A stretch of 42,917 bases of DNA from Rhodovulum robiginosum (GTDB taxonomy: Bacteria; Pseudomonadota; Alphaproteobacteria; Rhodobacterales; Rhodobacteraceae), in NCBI RefSeq assembly GCF_003944755.1, contig NZ_RWGU01000031.1, positions 1-42,917 on the forward strand, given 5' to 3'. The notes below the pieces were generated by a model. That model was given only the letters and a program-made list of their open reading frames with translations, did not search any database and was not told the DNA's origin. Both the position numbers and the translations under genes were made by a program. Positions 7,833-16,399 of this stretch are shown here, piece by piece. Positions within the stretch are counted from its first letter, which is position 1; the number at the start of each line of letters is the position of its first letter.

Positions 7833-8421
7833 GGGCGAAGATCACCGCCACCTCGCCCGGCGTGCCGTCAAAGCCCACGCTGGGCGCGACCTCGACCGTG
7901 TCCACGTCAAAGCCCGCCTCGCTCAGGTGCCGCTCCAGCGCGTCGCGGGAATAGTAGGTGTAAAACCGCCCCAGCCGGTCACGCCCTTCGCCCTCGCCCA
8001 GCTTCATCGCGATCACCAGCGTGCCGCCCGGGCGCAATGCGCGGCGCAGCGCGGCAAGGTGCCCCGCAAAGGCGGCGCGGGGGGCGTGCAACAGGCTGAA
8101 ATGGGCCCAGACGCCGTCATAGGCGGCCTCCTCGTCCAGCGCCTCGAAGGGCGCCACGCGCACCTCCAGCCCGTACTGGGCCTGTGCCTGGGCTGCCATC
8201 GCGGGGCTTGCATCCATCGCGGTCACGTCCAGCCCGGCGCGGACCATCTCTGCCGCGGCCCAGCCCGGCCCGCAGCCCAGGTCGAGCGCGGTGCCGCCCT
8301 CGGGCAGGGCTGCGATGAAACGCGCGAGACGCCCGGCGGTCCCGGCGCCGCGGTCATGGGTGGCATACTCCGCCGCCCGCGCGCCGTAGATGGCGAGCGT
8401 TTCGCGGTCCGGCCCGCTCAC
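7825..8421 (-). CDS. Class I SAM-dependent methyltransferase
   Basis: 198 aa, read from a GTG that overlaps the DUF3429 stop (GTGA). The Rossmann-like SAM-binding motif I is [15 protein letters not shown] (about 46-60), followed by motif II VTAMDAS (D as ribose ligand) and a post-core [20 protein letters not shown]. The substrate is not predictable; it could be a small molecule or a protein. The frame stays open upstream, but the region before 8421 is DUF3429 coding sequence in another phase, so the GTG is the reasonable start. Confidence 0.8.
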   Translation of the reverse strand: MSGPDRETLAIYGARAAEYATHDRGAGTAGRLARFIAALPEGGTALDLGCGPGWAAAEMVRAGLDVTAMDASPAMAAQAQAQYGLEVRVAPFEALDEEAAYDGVWAHFSLLHAPRAAFAGHLAALRRALRPGGTLVIAMKLGEGEGRDRLGRFYTYYSRDALERHLSEAGFDVDTVEVAPSVGFDGTPGEVAVIFAHG

Positions 8422-8867
8422 AGCAGAGCGACCGCCAGCGAGGCGACCACGATGGCGGTCAGCGGCAGGCGCAGGGCCAGCCACCAGCGCGGCGCGAGCC
8501 GCATCGCCCAGAAAAGAATATCGAGCGCCAAAAGCCCCAGATAGCCCGCAATCAGCGCCTTGATCGAGCTTTCGGCCCCGCCGCCAACCATGAAAAACGC
8601 CCAAAGCGCCGGGATCACCGACAGCGCATAGCCCGCGCCGGCCTTGGCCCCCTCGGCCCGCGTGGAAAAGCCCCAGAGAACGCCGGACATGAACGACAGG
8701 ATCACCGCACCATAGAAATTGAGCACGTAGATCCCGGCGAATCGCGGGCCCAGCGTCTCGGTGCCGAAATCGGCGAGCCTGGGCAGGGCGATCGTGGCCG
8801 CGCCCCAGACGAAGGGGATCAGCCCTGCGAGACCGAGGACGAGGGCGGATCGGGGGACGCGCGTCAT
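8418..8867 (-). CDS. DUF3429 family membrane protein
   Basis: 149 aa with about five hydrophobic segments (8-28, 45-66, 77-97, 104-123 and 131-148). The string LGLAGLIPFVWGA...LNFYGAVILSFMSGVLWGF is the hallmark of DUF3429 proteins, which have no established function. The ATG overlaps the stop of the LysE-family gene (ATGA), and its own stop overlaps the methyltransferase GTG, so it is translationally embedded in the operon. Confidence 0.75.
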   Translation of the reverse strand: MTRVPRSALVLGLAGLIPFVWGAATIALPRLADFGTETLGPRFAGIYVLNFYGAVILSFMSGVLWGFSTRAEGAKAGAGYALSVIPALWAFFMVGGGAESSIKALIAGYLGLLALDILFWAMRLAPRWWLALRLPLTAIVVASLAVALL

Positions 8868-9478
8868 GCCCTCTCCATCGCGAGGCGCAGCCCGAGGCCG
8901 GCGAAAACCGCGGCAAAGCCGCGGTTGAGCCAGGCCATGGCCCGCGCGCTGGCGAGCAACCGGTCGCGGGCGCTGGCGGCGAAGAGGCCATAAAGCAGGA
9001 AGATGACCAGGGTGAGGCCCATGAACACTGCGCCCAGCAACACCATCTCGGCCGTCGCGCGGGCCGGGTCGCCCGACAGGAACGGCGGCAACAGCGCCAG
9101 GAAAAACAGCGAGAGCTTGGGGTTGAGGATGTTGATCAGCGCGCCGCGCGTGGCGATGCGCCAGAACCCGTCACGCCCCTTGCGCGCGCCGATGGCCAGC
9201 GCGCCGCCATGGCGCAGCGCCTGCCAGGCGAGATACATCAGGTAGGCTACGCCCGCGAACTTCACGATCTGGAACAGCAAGGCCGAGCTGTGCAGCAGCG
9301 CCGCCAGCCCCAGGATCGCCGCGGCCAGGTGCGGCACGATGCCGAGGGTGCATCCCAGGGCCGCGGGCAGCGCCGCGCGCCGGCCCTGACCCAGCGACAG
9401 CATCAGCGTGTAGACAACGCCTGTTCCCGGGGCCAGCACCACGACCAAGGCGGTCAGCAGGAACTGGGCCGAGATCAT
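8864..9478 (-). CDS. LysE/RhtB family amino-acid exporter
   Basis: 204 aa with six predicted membrane spans. The N-terminal LTALVVVLAPGTGVVYTLMLSLGQGRRAAL, with the PGP/PGTG-type motif, and the central GALINILNPKLSLFFLALLPPFL are characteristic of LysE/RhtB exporters, which expel amino acids such as lysine or homoserine lactone derivatives. The substrate is not predictable. The ATG shares one base with the ispH stop (TGATG). A longer open frame exists upstream in the same phase, but it lies wholly inside ispH and is a shadow. Confidence 0.85.
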   Translation of the reverse strand: MISAQFLLTALVVVLAPGTGVVYTLMLSLGQGRRAALPAALGCTLGIVPHLAAAILGLAALLHSSALLFQIVKFAGVAYLMYLAWQALRHGGALAIGARKGRDGFWRIATRGALINILNPKLSLFFLALLPPFLSGDPARATAEMVLLGAVFMGLTLVIFLLYGLFAASARDRLLASARAMAWLNRGFAAVFAGLGLRLAMERA

Positions 9479-10428
9479 CAGGCGGGCTCGCGCACGATGC
9501 GCGGCAGGCGGAACTGGATCGTTTCGTCGGCGGTTACCACCTCTTCCAGCGTCAGGTCGAACCGGTCGCGGAAGGCCTGCACGACCTCCTCGACCAGCAC
9601 GTCGGGCGCCGAGGCCCCGGCGGTCAGGCCGATGGCCGAGACGCCTTCCAGCGCGCGCCAGTCGATATCGTCGGCGCGCTGGATGAGCTGGGCGTATTCG
9701 CAGCCGGCATTGGCGCCGACCTCGACCAGCCGGCGCGAGTTCGACGAGTTCGGTGCGCCGATCACCAAGAGCGCCTGCACCTTGGGCGCCACCGTCTTGA
9801 CCGCGCCCTGGCGGTTGGTGGTGGCGTAGCAGATGTCTTCCTTGTGCGGGCCCTCGATCGCCGGGAACCGCGCCTGCAGCGCCCTGACCACTTCGGCCGT
9901 GTCGTCGATCGACAGGGTGGTCTGGGTGATATAGGCCAGCTTGTCGGGGTCGCGCACCTCGAGATGGGCCACGTCGGCGGGGGTTTCGACCAGCAGGACC
10001 TCGCCCTCGGGCAGCTGGCCCATGGTGCCGATGGTCTCGGGGTGGCCCTTGTGGCCGATCATCACCATCTGCTTGCCGTTCTCGTTGTGGCGCGCGGCCT
10101 CGAGATGGACCTTGGACACCAGCGGGCAGGTGGCGTCGACATAGACCATGTGACGCCGCTCGGCCTCGGCCGGCACCGATTTCGGCACGCCATGGGCGGA
10201 AAAGATCACCGGCCGGTCCAGCGGGCACTCGTCCAGCTCTTCGACGAAGACCGCGCCCTTCTCGCGCAGGCCGTCCACAACGAATTTGTTGTGCACGATT
10301 TCATGGCGCACATAGACCGGCGGGCCCCACTTTTGCAGAGCCATCTCGACGATCTTGATCGCACGGTCGACGCCCGCGCAAAAGCCGCGCGGCGCGGCGA
10401 GGTAAAGGGTCAGGGGGGGCTTGGTCAT
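9478..10428 (-). CDS. ispH: 4-hydroxy-3-methylbut-2-enyl diphosphate reductase
   Basis: 316 aa. Last step of the MEP pathway, producing IPP and DMAPP from HMBPP with a [4Fe-4S] cluster. The three cluster cysteines are C17 (RGFCAGV), C101 (VDATCPLV) and C200 ([11 protein letters not shown]). The substrate residues H42 (RHEIVHN), H126/E131 (GHKGHPE) and the SSNSRRL motif are present. It has a near-perfect GGAGGTG ribosome site 5 nt before the ATG. It is first gene of a five-gene operon with overlapping neighbours (ispH, lysE-like, DUF3429, methyltransferase, rnhA). Confidence 0.97.
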   Translation of the reverse strand: MTKPPLTLYLAAPRGFCAGVDRAIKIVEMALQKWGPPVYVRHEIVHNKFVVDGLREKGAVFVEELDECPLDRPVIFSAHGVPKSVPAEAERRHMVYVDATCPLVSKVHLEAARHNENGKQMVMIGHKGHPETIGTMGQLPEGEVLLVETPADVAHLEVRDPDKLAYITQTTLSIDDTAEVVRALQARFPAIEGPHKEDICYATTNRQGAVKTVAPKVQALLVIGAPNSSNSRRLVEVGANAGCEYAQLIQRADDIDWRALEGVSAIGLTAGASAPDVLVEEVVQAFRDRFDLTLEEVVTADETIQFRLPRIVREPA

Positions 10429-10475
10429 GTCACACCTCCGGTTGGCCTAGAGCTACGCCCAAGCGCCTGTCGCGT

Positions 10476-10922
10476 CTAGCCCCCGGCCTGCGATGTGATC
10501 CAGGCGAGCGCGACAAATCGGCCGGTCTTGGCCAGCGTGACAAGCGCGAGAAACAGTGCGAACCGCGTGCGCATCAGCCCGGCGACCAGCGTGATCGGGT
10601 CGCCGAAGGGCGCCCAGCTGAGCAACAGCGTCCAGACGCCCCAGCGGCCGTACCAGCGCTGGGCGCGTTCGAGCTGCGCCTCGGTGGCGGGAAACCAGCG
10701 GCGATGGCGAAAATGCTCGATCCAGCGGCCCATGACGTAATTGACCACCGCGCCCAGCGTGTTGCCGATGCTGGCCACGACGATCAGCGCGGGCAGGCCG
10801 ATCTCGCCCGCCAGTTGCAGCGCGACGAAGACCACTTCCGACTGGAACGGCAGGAAGGTCGCCGCGCCAAAGGCGGCGGCGAAGAGCGTGACGAGCTGGG
10901 CGATTTCGGCAAGCGGGGGCAT
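10476..10922 (-). CDS. YqaA family (DedA/VTT-related) membrane protein
   Basis: 148 aa. Hydrophobic segments lie at about 6-24, 40-60, 93-112 and 120-143. The strings FLPFQSEVVFVALQL, ASIGNTLGAVVNYVMGRWIE and WAPFGDPITLVAGLMR are typical of YqaA proteins, small relatives of the DedA/SNARE-associated (VTT) family. DedA relatives are linked to membrane lipid translocation and proton-motive-force homeostasis; the role of YqaA itself is not settled. It is transcribed toward ispH with a 47-bp gap, so it may form one transcript with the ispH operon. Confidence 0.78.
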   Translation of the reverse strand: MPPLAEIAQLVTLFAAAFGAATFLPFQSEVVFVALQLAGEIGLPALIVVASIGNTLGAVVNYVMGRWIEHFRHRRWFPATEAQLERAQRWYGRWGVWTLLLSWAPFGDPITLVAGLMRTRFALFLALVTLAKTGRFVALAWITSQAGG

Positions 10923-10944
10923 CTGCCCTGCTGATCTGGTGCCG

Positions 10945-10981
10945 GCGCGGCGCGCGGCAAGCGTTTGCCGGGGCGCCGCGC
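10945..10981. terminator. Strong two-part hairpin after the NYN gene
   Basis: An outer 9-bp stem (GCGCGGCGC with GCGCCGCGC) encloses an inner 6-bp stem (CGGCAA with TTGCCG) and a GCGT loop. It lies between the NYN stop and the yqaA start on the minus strand. There is no U-tract, so it may be a processing or stabilising hairpin as much as a terminator. Confidence 0.5.
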
Positions 10982-11000
10982 GCCCCGGCTGGTGCGATGA

Positions 11001-11582
11001 TCATTCGTCGGCGTATTCGGCCTGCGGCTCGTGCCGCGGCTCCGGCCGCGGTTCGCGCGGCGGGCGTCCGATCACCTCTTTCAGCTCGTCGAGCTCGATG
11101 AAATTATCGGCCTGGCGGCGCAGCTCGTCGGCGATCATCGGGGGCTGACTGCGGATCGTCGAAACCACCGAGACTCGCACGCCCTGGCGCTGCAGGCTCT
11201 CAACCAACGGACGAAAGTCGCCGTCGCCGGAGAACAGCACGATATGATCGATCCGCGGCGCAAGCTCCATGGCATCGACCGTCAGCTCGATATCCATGTT
11301 GCCCTTGACCTTACGCCTGCCCTGGCTGTCGGTGTATTCCTTGGCCGGTTTGGTGACCATGGAGAACCCGTTATAGTGCAGCCAGTCGACCAGCGGACGG
11401 ATCGGCGAGTAGTCGTCGTTTTCCAGCAGGGCCGTGTAGTAGAAGGCGCGCAACAGTTTGCCGCGCCTCATGAATTCCTGGCGCAAGAGTTTATAGTCGA
11501 TGTCGAACCCAAGCGCCTTGGCCGCCGCATAGAGATTCGATCCGTCGATGAACAGCGCCAGCCGTTCGTCTCTGTAGAACAT
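11001..11582 (-). CDS. NYN domain (LabA/DUF88-like) putative ribonuclease
   Basis: 193 aa. PIN-like NYN fold with the acidic metal site visible: D13 (FIDGSN), D97 (NMDIELTVDA) and D120/D122 (SGDGDF). The LabA-type region LLRAFYYTALLENDD...RPLVDWLHYNGF is clear. Family members are thought to be RNA endonucleases involved in RNA turnover or processing; no target is evident. The C-terminal 25 residues are Pro/Glu/Arg repeats (REPRPEPRHEP) and are probably disordered. It is divergent from folK across a 119-bp AT-richer region. Confidence 0.85.
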   Translation of the reverse strand: MFYRDERLALFIDGSNLYAAAKALGFDIDYKLLRQEFMRRGKLLRAFYYTALLENDDYSPIRPLVDWLHYNGFSMVTKPAKEYTDSQGRRKVKGNMDIELTVDAMELAPRIDHIVLFSGDGDFRPLVESLQRQGVRVSVVSTIRSQPPMIADELRRQADNFIELDELKEVIGRPPREPRPEPRHEPQAEYADE

Positions 11583-11605
11583 CTAATTTCCCTTCGGTAA
11601 TGCGC

Positions 11606-11673
11606 TTCGCAGCCTGTCGTCCGTGAGTGTGTAAATGCAGCTGAGTGATCGCTACTGAGAAAAACGCTGCGAA
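11606..11673. promoter_or_regulatory. Inverted repeat in the NYN/folK divergent region
   Basis: TTCGCAGC (11606-11613) and GCTGCGAA (11666-11673) are perfect 8-bp inverted arms 52 nt apart, within the AT-richer 119 bp between the two divergent starts. They could be paired operator half-sites. There is no strong promoter match for either gene. Confidence 0.3.
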
Positions 11674-11701
11674 ACCCCTCGAAATGTAGAGAAATAAGAA
11701 T

Positions 11702-12289
11702 ATGCCGCAAGAGGCCAAATGTCACGAAAGAGACACAATTTCATTTATCGCCCTTGGATCGAATGTGGCTTCACACGCCGGAACGCCACGAAAAACAATT
11801 GGCGCGGCTCTGGCTGCGCTGGAAACCGAATCGGTTCGTGTGGTGCGAAAAAGCCAACTTTTCCTGACCCCGTGCCATCCGCCCGGGACCGGGCCGGATT
11901 TCGTAAATGCCTGTGCGCAGCTGGTCACCACGCTGTCGGCGGAGGCGCTTCTCCAGCATTTGCATGCGGTTGAAGCGTCGTTCGGTCGCGCCCGCCGGAC
12001 GCGCTGGGCGCCGCGGAGTCTCGATCTGGACCTGCTCGATTTCGGCGGGCAGGTGCATCCCGCCCCCGAAACCCAGGCGCGCTGGCGGTCCTTGCCGCCG
12101 GAAGATCAGCGCCGCCTGGCGCCGGACGAGCTGATTCTGCCCCATCCCAGGTTGCAGGATCGCGCCTTCGTGCTGGTGCCCCTGGCCGAGATCGCCCCCG
12201 ATTGGCGCCATCCGCTGCTGGGCCGCAGCGCCGCCGAGCTGCGCGATGCGCTTCCTGAGGCGGAAAAGGCGGCAATTCGCCCGCTATGA
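11702..12289 (+). CDS. folK: 2-amino-4-hydroxy-6-hydroxymethyldihydropteridine diphosphokinase
   Basis: 195 aa. It pyrophosphorylates 6-hydroxymethyl-7,8-dihydropterin in folate synthesis. FIALGSNV near the N-terminus and the HPPK signature [12 protein letters not shown] (catalytic Arg and Mg-binding DLDL) at about 100-111 are clear, and the later [21 protein letters not shown] is standard. It is slightly longer than E. coli FolK (159 aa) because of a 10-residue N-terminal extension and an insertion after the signature. No Shine-Dalgarno is evident before the ATG. folP and folB are not in the window. Confidence 0.95.
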   Translation: MPQEAKCHERDTISFIALGSNVASHAGTPRKTIGAALAALETESVRVVRKSQLFLTPCHPPGTGPDFVNACAQLVTTLSAEALLQHLHAVEASFGRARRTRWAPRSLDLDLLDFGGQVHPAPETQARWRSLPPEDQRRLAPDELILPHPRLQDRAFVLVPLAEIAPDWRHPLLGRSAAELRDALPEAEKAAIRPL

Positions 12290-12313
12290 TGCGCCTTTGA
12301 CCGGTTTTCGCCC

Positions 12314-12342
12314 TTGTCAATAGGCTTGCGCGTTCTTAAAAC
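12314..12342 (+). promoter_or_regulatory. Candidate sigma-70 promoter of rpoZ-rsh
   Basis: TTGTCA (5 of 6 to consensus) and TAAAAC (4 of 6) are spaced 17 nt, ending 35 bp before the rpoZ ATG. The two hexamers lie within a 7-bp inverted repeat, CCCTTGT at 12311-12317 and ACAAGGG at 12341-12347, so a regulator or hairpin might overlap the promoter. Confidence 0.5.
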
Positions 12343-12377
12343 AAGGGTTCCTTCTTCCCAATGGATTGGAGTGTCCC

Positions 12378-12731
12378 ATGGCCCGCGTGACGGTAGAAGA
12401 TTGCGTTGACAAGGTTCCCAACAGGTTCGAGCTGGTGATGCTTGCCGCCCATCGGGCCCGCGAGGTGACCTCCGGGGCACCGCTGACCGTGGACCGCGAC
12501 AACGACAAGAACCCCGTCGTGGCGCTGCGCGAGATCGCCGAGGAAACCCAACTGGCCGACGATCTGCGCGAGCGGATGATCGAGGCGAACCAGACCCAGA
12601 TCGAGGTGGACGAGCCCGAAGAGGACTCTATGGCGCTTCTGATGGGCGGCGAGGTCGACAAGCCGGCCGAAGAGGACATGTCCGAAGAGAAACTGCTGCG
12701 CGCCCTTATGGAAGCGCAGGGCCAACGCTGA
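12378..12731 (+). CDS. rpoZ: RNA polymerase omega subunit
   Basis: 117 aa. It binds the beta-prime C-terminus, helps RNA polymerase assembly and forms part of one ppGpp site in proteobacteria. The start [33 protein letters not shown] is the canonical omega N-terminus, and [11 protein letters not shown] is the second conserved block. The acidic C-terminal tail ([12 protein letters not shown]...[17 protein letters not shown]) is typical of alphaproteobacterial omega. ATG 12378 is preferred over a TTG at 12366 because GGAG lies at 12368-12371. The adjacent rsh gene makes the rpoZ-(p)ppGpp synthetase pairing seen in many proteobacteria. Confidence 0.95.
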   Translation: MARVTVEDCVDKVPNRFELVMLAAHRAREVTSGAPLTVDRDNDKNPVVALREIAEETQLADDLRERMIEANQTQIEVDEPEEDSMALLMGGEVDKPAEEDMSEEKLLRALMEAQGQR

Positions 12732-12760
12732 GCGGCTGAGTCGGGGGAAATGCGGAGCGG

Positions 12761-14884
12761 ATGATCGACGTCGAAGACCTGATCGCGCTGGTCCGCAACT
12801 ACAACCCCCGGACAGATGCAGACCTGATCCGCCGTGCCTACGATTACGGGCACGCGATGCACCGGGGGCAGTTCCGCCGCTCGGGAGAGCCCTATTTCAC
12901 CCATCCCGTCGCCGTCGCCGCCCTGCTGACCGAGCAGCGGCTCGACGATGCGACCATCATCACCGCGCTGCTGCACGACACGATCGAGGACACCAAGTCG
13001 ACCTATGGCGAGGTCGCCTGCGAGTTCGGCGAGGAGATCGCCGAGCTGGTCGACGGGGTGACCAAGCTGACCAATCTCGAGCTGGCCTCGTCGGAAACCA
13101 AACAGGCCGAAAACTTTCGCAAGCTCTTCATGGCGATGTCCAAGGATCTGCGGGTGATCCTGGTGAAACTCGCCGACCGGCTGCACAACATGCGCACGAT
13201 CCGCTCGCTGCCGCATGAGAAACAGGTACGCAAGAGCCACGAGACGATGGACATCTACGCGCCGCTTGCCGGCCGCATGGGTATGCAGTGGATGCGTGAA
13301 GAGCTGGAGGACCTGGCCTTCCGCGTTCTGAACCCCGAGGCGCGCAGCTCGATCATCCGCCGGTTCATCACGTTGCAGCGCGAAACCGGCGATGTGGTGC
13401 ACCAGATCACCCATGACATCCGCACCGAACTGCAACGCGAGGGTGTCGAGGCCGAGGTGTTCGGCCGCGCCAAGAAGCCCTATTCCATCTGGCGCAAGAT
13501 GGAGGAAAAGCAGCAGGGCTTTTCCCGGCTGTCGGACATCTACGGCTTTCGCGTCATCACCTTGAGCGAGAGTGACTGTTACCGGGTGCTGGGCGCGATC
13601 CACCGCCGCTGGCGCGCGGTGCCGGGCCGGTTCAAGGATTATATCAGCCAGCCGAAATCGAACGGCTACCGGTCGATCCAGACCACCGTGTCGGGCCGCG
13701 ACGGCAAGCGCGTCGAGGTGCAGATCCGCACCCGCGAGATGCACGAGGTGGCCGAGTCCGGGGTTGCCGCCCACTGGTCGTACCGCGACGGCGTGCGCGC
13801 GGGAAACCCGTTCGCCGTGGACCCGGCCAAGTGGCTGGCCTCGCTCACCGAACGTTTCGAGAGCGCTGACGACCACGACGAGTTTCTCGAGCACGTCAAG
13901 CTGGAGATGTATTCCGACCAGGTGTTCTGCTTCACGCCCAAGGGCGACGTGGTCAAGCTGCCCCGGGGCGCGACGCCACTGGATTATGCCTATGCCATCC
14001 ACACCCGGATCGGCGACAGCTGCGTCGGCGCAAAGGTCGACGGCATACGCGTGCCGCTGTGGACGCGGCTGAAGAACGGGCAATCGGTCGAGATCATCAC
14101 CGCAGAGGGGCAGCGCCCCCAGGCGACCTGGATCGACATCGTCGTCACCGGCCGGGCCAAGGCCGCGATCCGCAAGTCGCTGCGCGAAGAGGACCGCGAA
14201 CGCTATATCAAGCTTGGCCGCGAACTGGCCCGTGTGGCCTTCGAGCATCTGGGCAAGAAGGCCACCGACAAGGCGCTCAAGACCGCGGCGAAGACGCTGG
14301 GCCTGACCGACGCCTCGGAAGTGCTGGCACGGCTCGGCAGCGCCGAGTTGCGCGCCTCGGACGTGGTCGAGACGCTCTACCCCGAACTGGCCAGCAGCAG
14401 CGGCGACGAGATCGACCTCGACCGCGCGGTGGTGGGCCTGTCGCCGGACCAGTCTTTCTCTCGGGCGCGCTGCTGTCAGCCGGTGCCGGGGGAACGGATC
14501 GTGGGGATAACCTATCGCGGCCGCGGGGTGGTCGTTCATGCCATCGACTGCGCCGCGCTGGCGCGATATGAAGACCAGCCGGATCGGTGGATCGACCTGC
14601 ACTGGCATTCGGGCAAGCACCCGGCGGTGCACACGGTGGGACTGGTTGTGACCATTCGCAACGATGCGGGTGTATTAGGGCGCATGTGCACATTGATAGG
14701 CGAGCAGAAGGCGAATATCTCGGACTTGGTTTTCGTCGACAAAAAGCCCGATTTCTATCGTCTTTTGATCGACGTTGACCTGCGCGACGTGGAACATCTC
14801 CATACCGTGATGACGGCTCTGGAGGCGGAAAGCGACGTCGCCGAGATCGAACGTTTCAGGGACCCGGACCGCGACGGCGGCTGA
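12761..14884 (+). CDS. rsh: Bifunctional (p)ppGpp synthetase/hydrolase (RelA/SpoT homologue)
   Basis: 707 aa, full RSH architecture. The HD hydrolase domain covers about 45-150 (H48, H72-D73 in ALLHDTIED, D139 in LADRLHNMRT). The synthetase domain covers about 236-345; RFKD at 290-293 is the RXKD motif of bifunctional or SpoT-like enzymes rather than the EXDD of RelA. The TGS domain lies at about 388-450 (VFCFTPKGDVVKLPRGATPLDYAYAIH), followed by the helical/zinc-finger region with RARCCQPVPGERIVG, and a C-terminal ACT domain about 628-705. Both catalytic sites look intact, so this is likely the single RSH of the stringent response. It follows rpoZ by 29 bp. Confidence 0.97.
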   Translation: MIDVEDLIALVRNYNPRTDADLIRRAYDYGHAMHRGQFRRSGEPYFTHPVAVAALLTEQRLDDATIITALLHDTIEDTKSTYGEVACEFGEEIAELVDGVTKLTNLELASSETKQAENFRKLFMAMSKDLRVILVKLADRLHNMRTIRSLPHEKQVRKSHETMDIYAPLAGRMGMQWMREELEDLAFRVLNPEARSSIIRRFITLQRETGDVVHQITHDIRTELQREGVEAEVFGRAKKPYSIWRKMEEKQQGFSRLSDIYGFRVITLSESDCYRVLGAIHRRWRAVPGRFKDYISQPKSNGYRSIQTTVSGRDGKRVEVQIRTREMHEVAESGVAAHWSYRDGVRAGNPFAVDPAKWLASLTERFESADDHDEFLEHVKLEMYSDQVFCFTPKGDVVKLPRGATPLDYAYAIHTRIGDSCVGAKVDGIRVPLWTRLKNGQSVEIITAEGQRPQATWIDIVVTGRAKAAIRKSLREEDRERYIKLGRELARVAFEHLGKKATDKALKTAAKTLGLTDASEVLARLGSAELRASDVVETLYPELASSSGDEIDLDRAVVGLSPDQSFSRARCCQPVPGERIVGITYRGRGVVVHAIDCAALARYEDQPDRWIDLHWHSGKHPAVHTVGLVVTIRNDAGVLGRMCTLIGEQKANISDLVFVDKKPDFYRLLIDVDLRDVEHLHTVMTALEAESDVAEIERFRDPDRDGG

Positions 14885-14911
14885 CCGGCCCGAAGGAAGG
14901 ATTGGCAAGGC

Positions 14912-15568
14912 GTGGTTTTCAAGCGCCGCGACAAGCGCAGCATGGTGCAGATCGTGCAGCACAGCCTCTATCCGCGTGGCGGATGGGGGCGTGCTCTGTA
15001 CTACATCACGCACCGGGTGCGGCGCCTGCCGGACACCCCGCACAAGATCGCCCGCGGTGTTTTTGCCGGCGTTCTGACGACCTTCACGCCATTTTACGGG
15101 CTGCATTTCATCCTTGCCGCGGTCGTCGCCAGGATGCTGCGCGCCAACATGCTGGCCGCGCTGCTGGGCACGCTGTTCGGCAACCCGCTGACCTATGTCC
15201 CGATCGGCGTGGTGTCGCTGAAGACCGGCCATTTCCTGCTGGGCACCGAGTTCGATGCCGAAATGCACACCTCTCTGGTGGGCAAGTTCGCCGGGGCGGC
15301 GGGCGATTTCAAGGACAGCTTCATCGCGCTCTTCACCGATGCCACGGCCGACTGGTCGGGGCTGGAGCAGTTCTATCACGAGGTGTTCCTGCCCTACCTG
15401 ATCGGCGGCATCCTGCCCGGCCTGGTGACGGCCACGGCCGCCTATTACATCACCTTGCCATTGATCAAGGCGTACCAGAACCGCCGGCGCGGGCGGTTGA
15501 AGCAAAAACTGGCGCGCCTGGGAAAAACCGGCGTCGCCAAGGCTGACGAAACCACCGGGACGCCCTAG
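14912..15568 (+). CDS. DUF2062 domain membrane protein
   Basis: 218 aa. It starts at GTG with GAAGGA upstream, 27 bp after rsh. DUF2062 strings are visible: PHKIARGVFAGVLTTFTPFYGLHFILAAVVARMLRANMLAALLGTLFGNPLT (about 44-95). The hydrophobic segments are about 48-82, 86-105 and 160-185, flanked by basic termini, so it is an inner-membrane protein. The family has no known function. It is between rsh and pdxJ and probably in the same transcript. Confidence 0.82.
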   Translation: MVFKRRDKRSMVQIVQHSLYPRGGWGRALYYITHRVRRLPDTPHKIARGVFAGVLTTFTPFYGLHFILAAVVARMLRANMLAALLGTLFGNPLTYVPIGVVSLKTGHFLLGTEFDAEMHTSLVGKFAGAAGDFKDSFIALFTDATADWSGLEQFYHEVFLPYLIGGILPGLVTATAAYYITLPLIKAYQNRRRGRLKQKLARLGKTGVAKADETTGTP

Positions 15569-15606
15569 GTTTGCCGGGCAAGACCAAGCCAAGGGGGCAG
15601 GCAGAT

Positions 15607-16356
15607 ATGGAACGGATCGACGGGCTGCGGCTGGGCGTGAACATCGACCACGTGGCGACGGTGCGCAACGCTCGCGGCTCGGCCTATCCCGACCCGCTGC
15701 GCGCGGCGAAGCTGGCCGAGCAGGCGGGCGCCCACGGCATCACGGCACATCTGCGCGAGGACCGCAGGCATATCTCGGATGCCGATATCGAGGGGCTGAT
15801 GGGCGGGCTTTCCGTACCTCTCAACCTCGAAATGGCGGCAACGGCCGAGATGCAGGCGATCGCCCTTCGGCACCGGCCCCACGCGGTCTGCATCGTGCCC
15901 GAAAAGCGCGAAGAGCGCACCACCGAGGGCGGGCTCGACGTGGCGCAGGACGAAAACCGGCTGGGCGATTTCATCGCGCCCCTGCGCGAGGCCGGCTGCC
16001 GGGTGTCGCTGTTCATCGGCGCCGAGCGGTCGCAGGTCGAGGCCAGCGCCCGGATCGGCGCGGCGGTGGTCGAACTGCACACGGGCGCCTATTGCGATTT
16101 CCATGCCGAGGGCCGGTTCGACGAACGCGACGCCGAGCTGGAGCGGCTGCGCGCGATGTCGGCCCATGCCCACGGGCTGGGGCTGGAGGTGCATGCCGGC
16201 CACGGGCTGACTTACGACACCGTCGTCCCGGTCGCGGCCTTCCCCGAGGTGATGGAGCTCAATATCGGGCATTTCCTGATCGGCGAGGCGATCTTTCGCG
16301 GCCTGGGCCCGGCAATCGCCGAAATGCGCCGGCTGATGGACGCGGCGCGGGGGTGA
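15607..16356 (+). CDS. pdxJ: Pyridoxine 5'-phosphate synthase
   Basis: 249 aa, TIM barrel. It condenses 1-deoxyxylulose 5-phosphate with aminoacetone 3-phosphate to make PNP. LGVNIDHVATVRNARG (10-24), H48 in TAHLREDRRHI, E75 in NLEMAAT, VPEKREERTTEGGLD and the late histidine in VHAGHGLTYDTV match PdxJ. I chose ATG 15607 (GGGGGCAGG just upstream) rather than the TTG at 15571, because the family N-terminus begins with this ATG. It is 38 bp after the DUF2062 gene and followed by the convergent TPR gene; no clear terminator is visible in 16357-16399. Confidence 0.95.
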   Translation: MERIDGLRLGVNIDHVATVRNARGSAYPDPLRAAKLAEQAGAHGITAHLREDRRHISDADIEGLMGGLSVPLNLEMAATAEMQAIALRHRPHAVCIVPEKREERTTEGGLDVAQDENRLGDFIAPLREAGCRVSLFIGAERSQVEASARIGAAVVELHTGAYCDFHAEGRFDERDAELERLRAMSAHAHGLGLEVHAGHGLTYDTVVPVAAFPEVMELNIGHFLIGEAIFRGLGPAIAEMRRLMDAARG

Positions 16357-16399
16357 GACCGGCGTCGTCGCGGCAAGCGGGGGCCTGACGCCGACGCAT

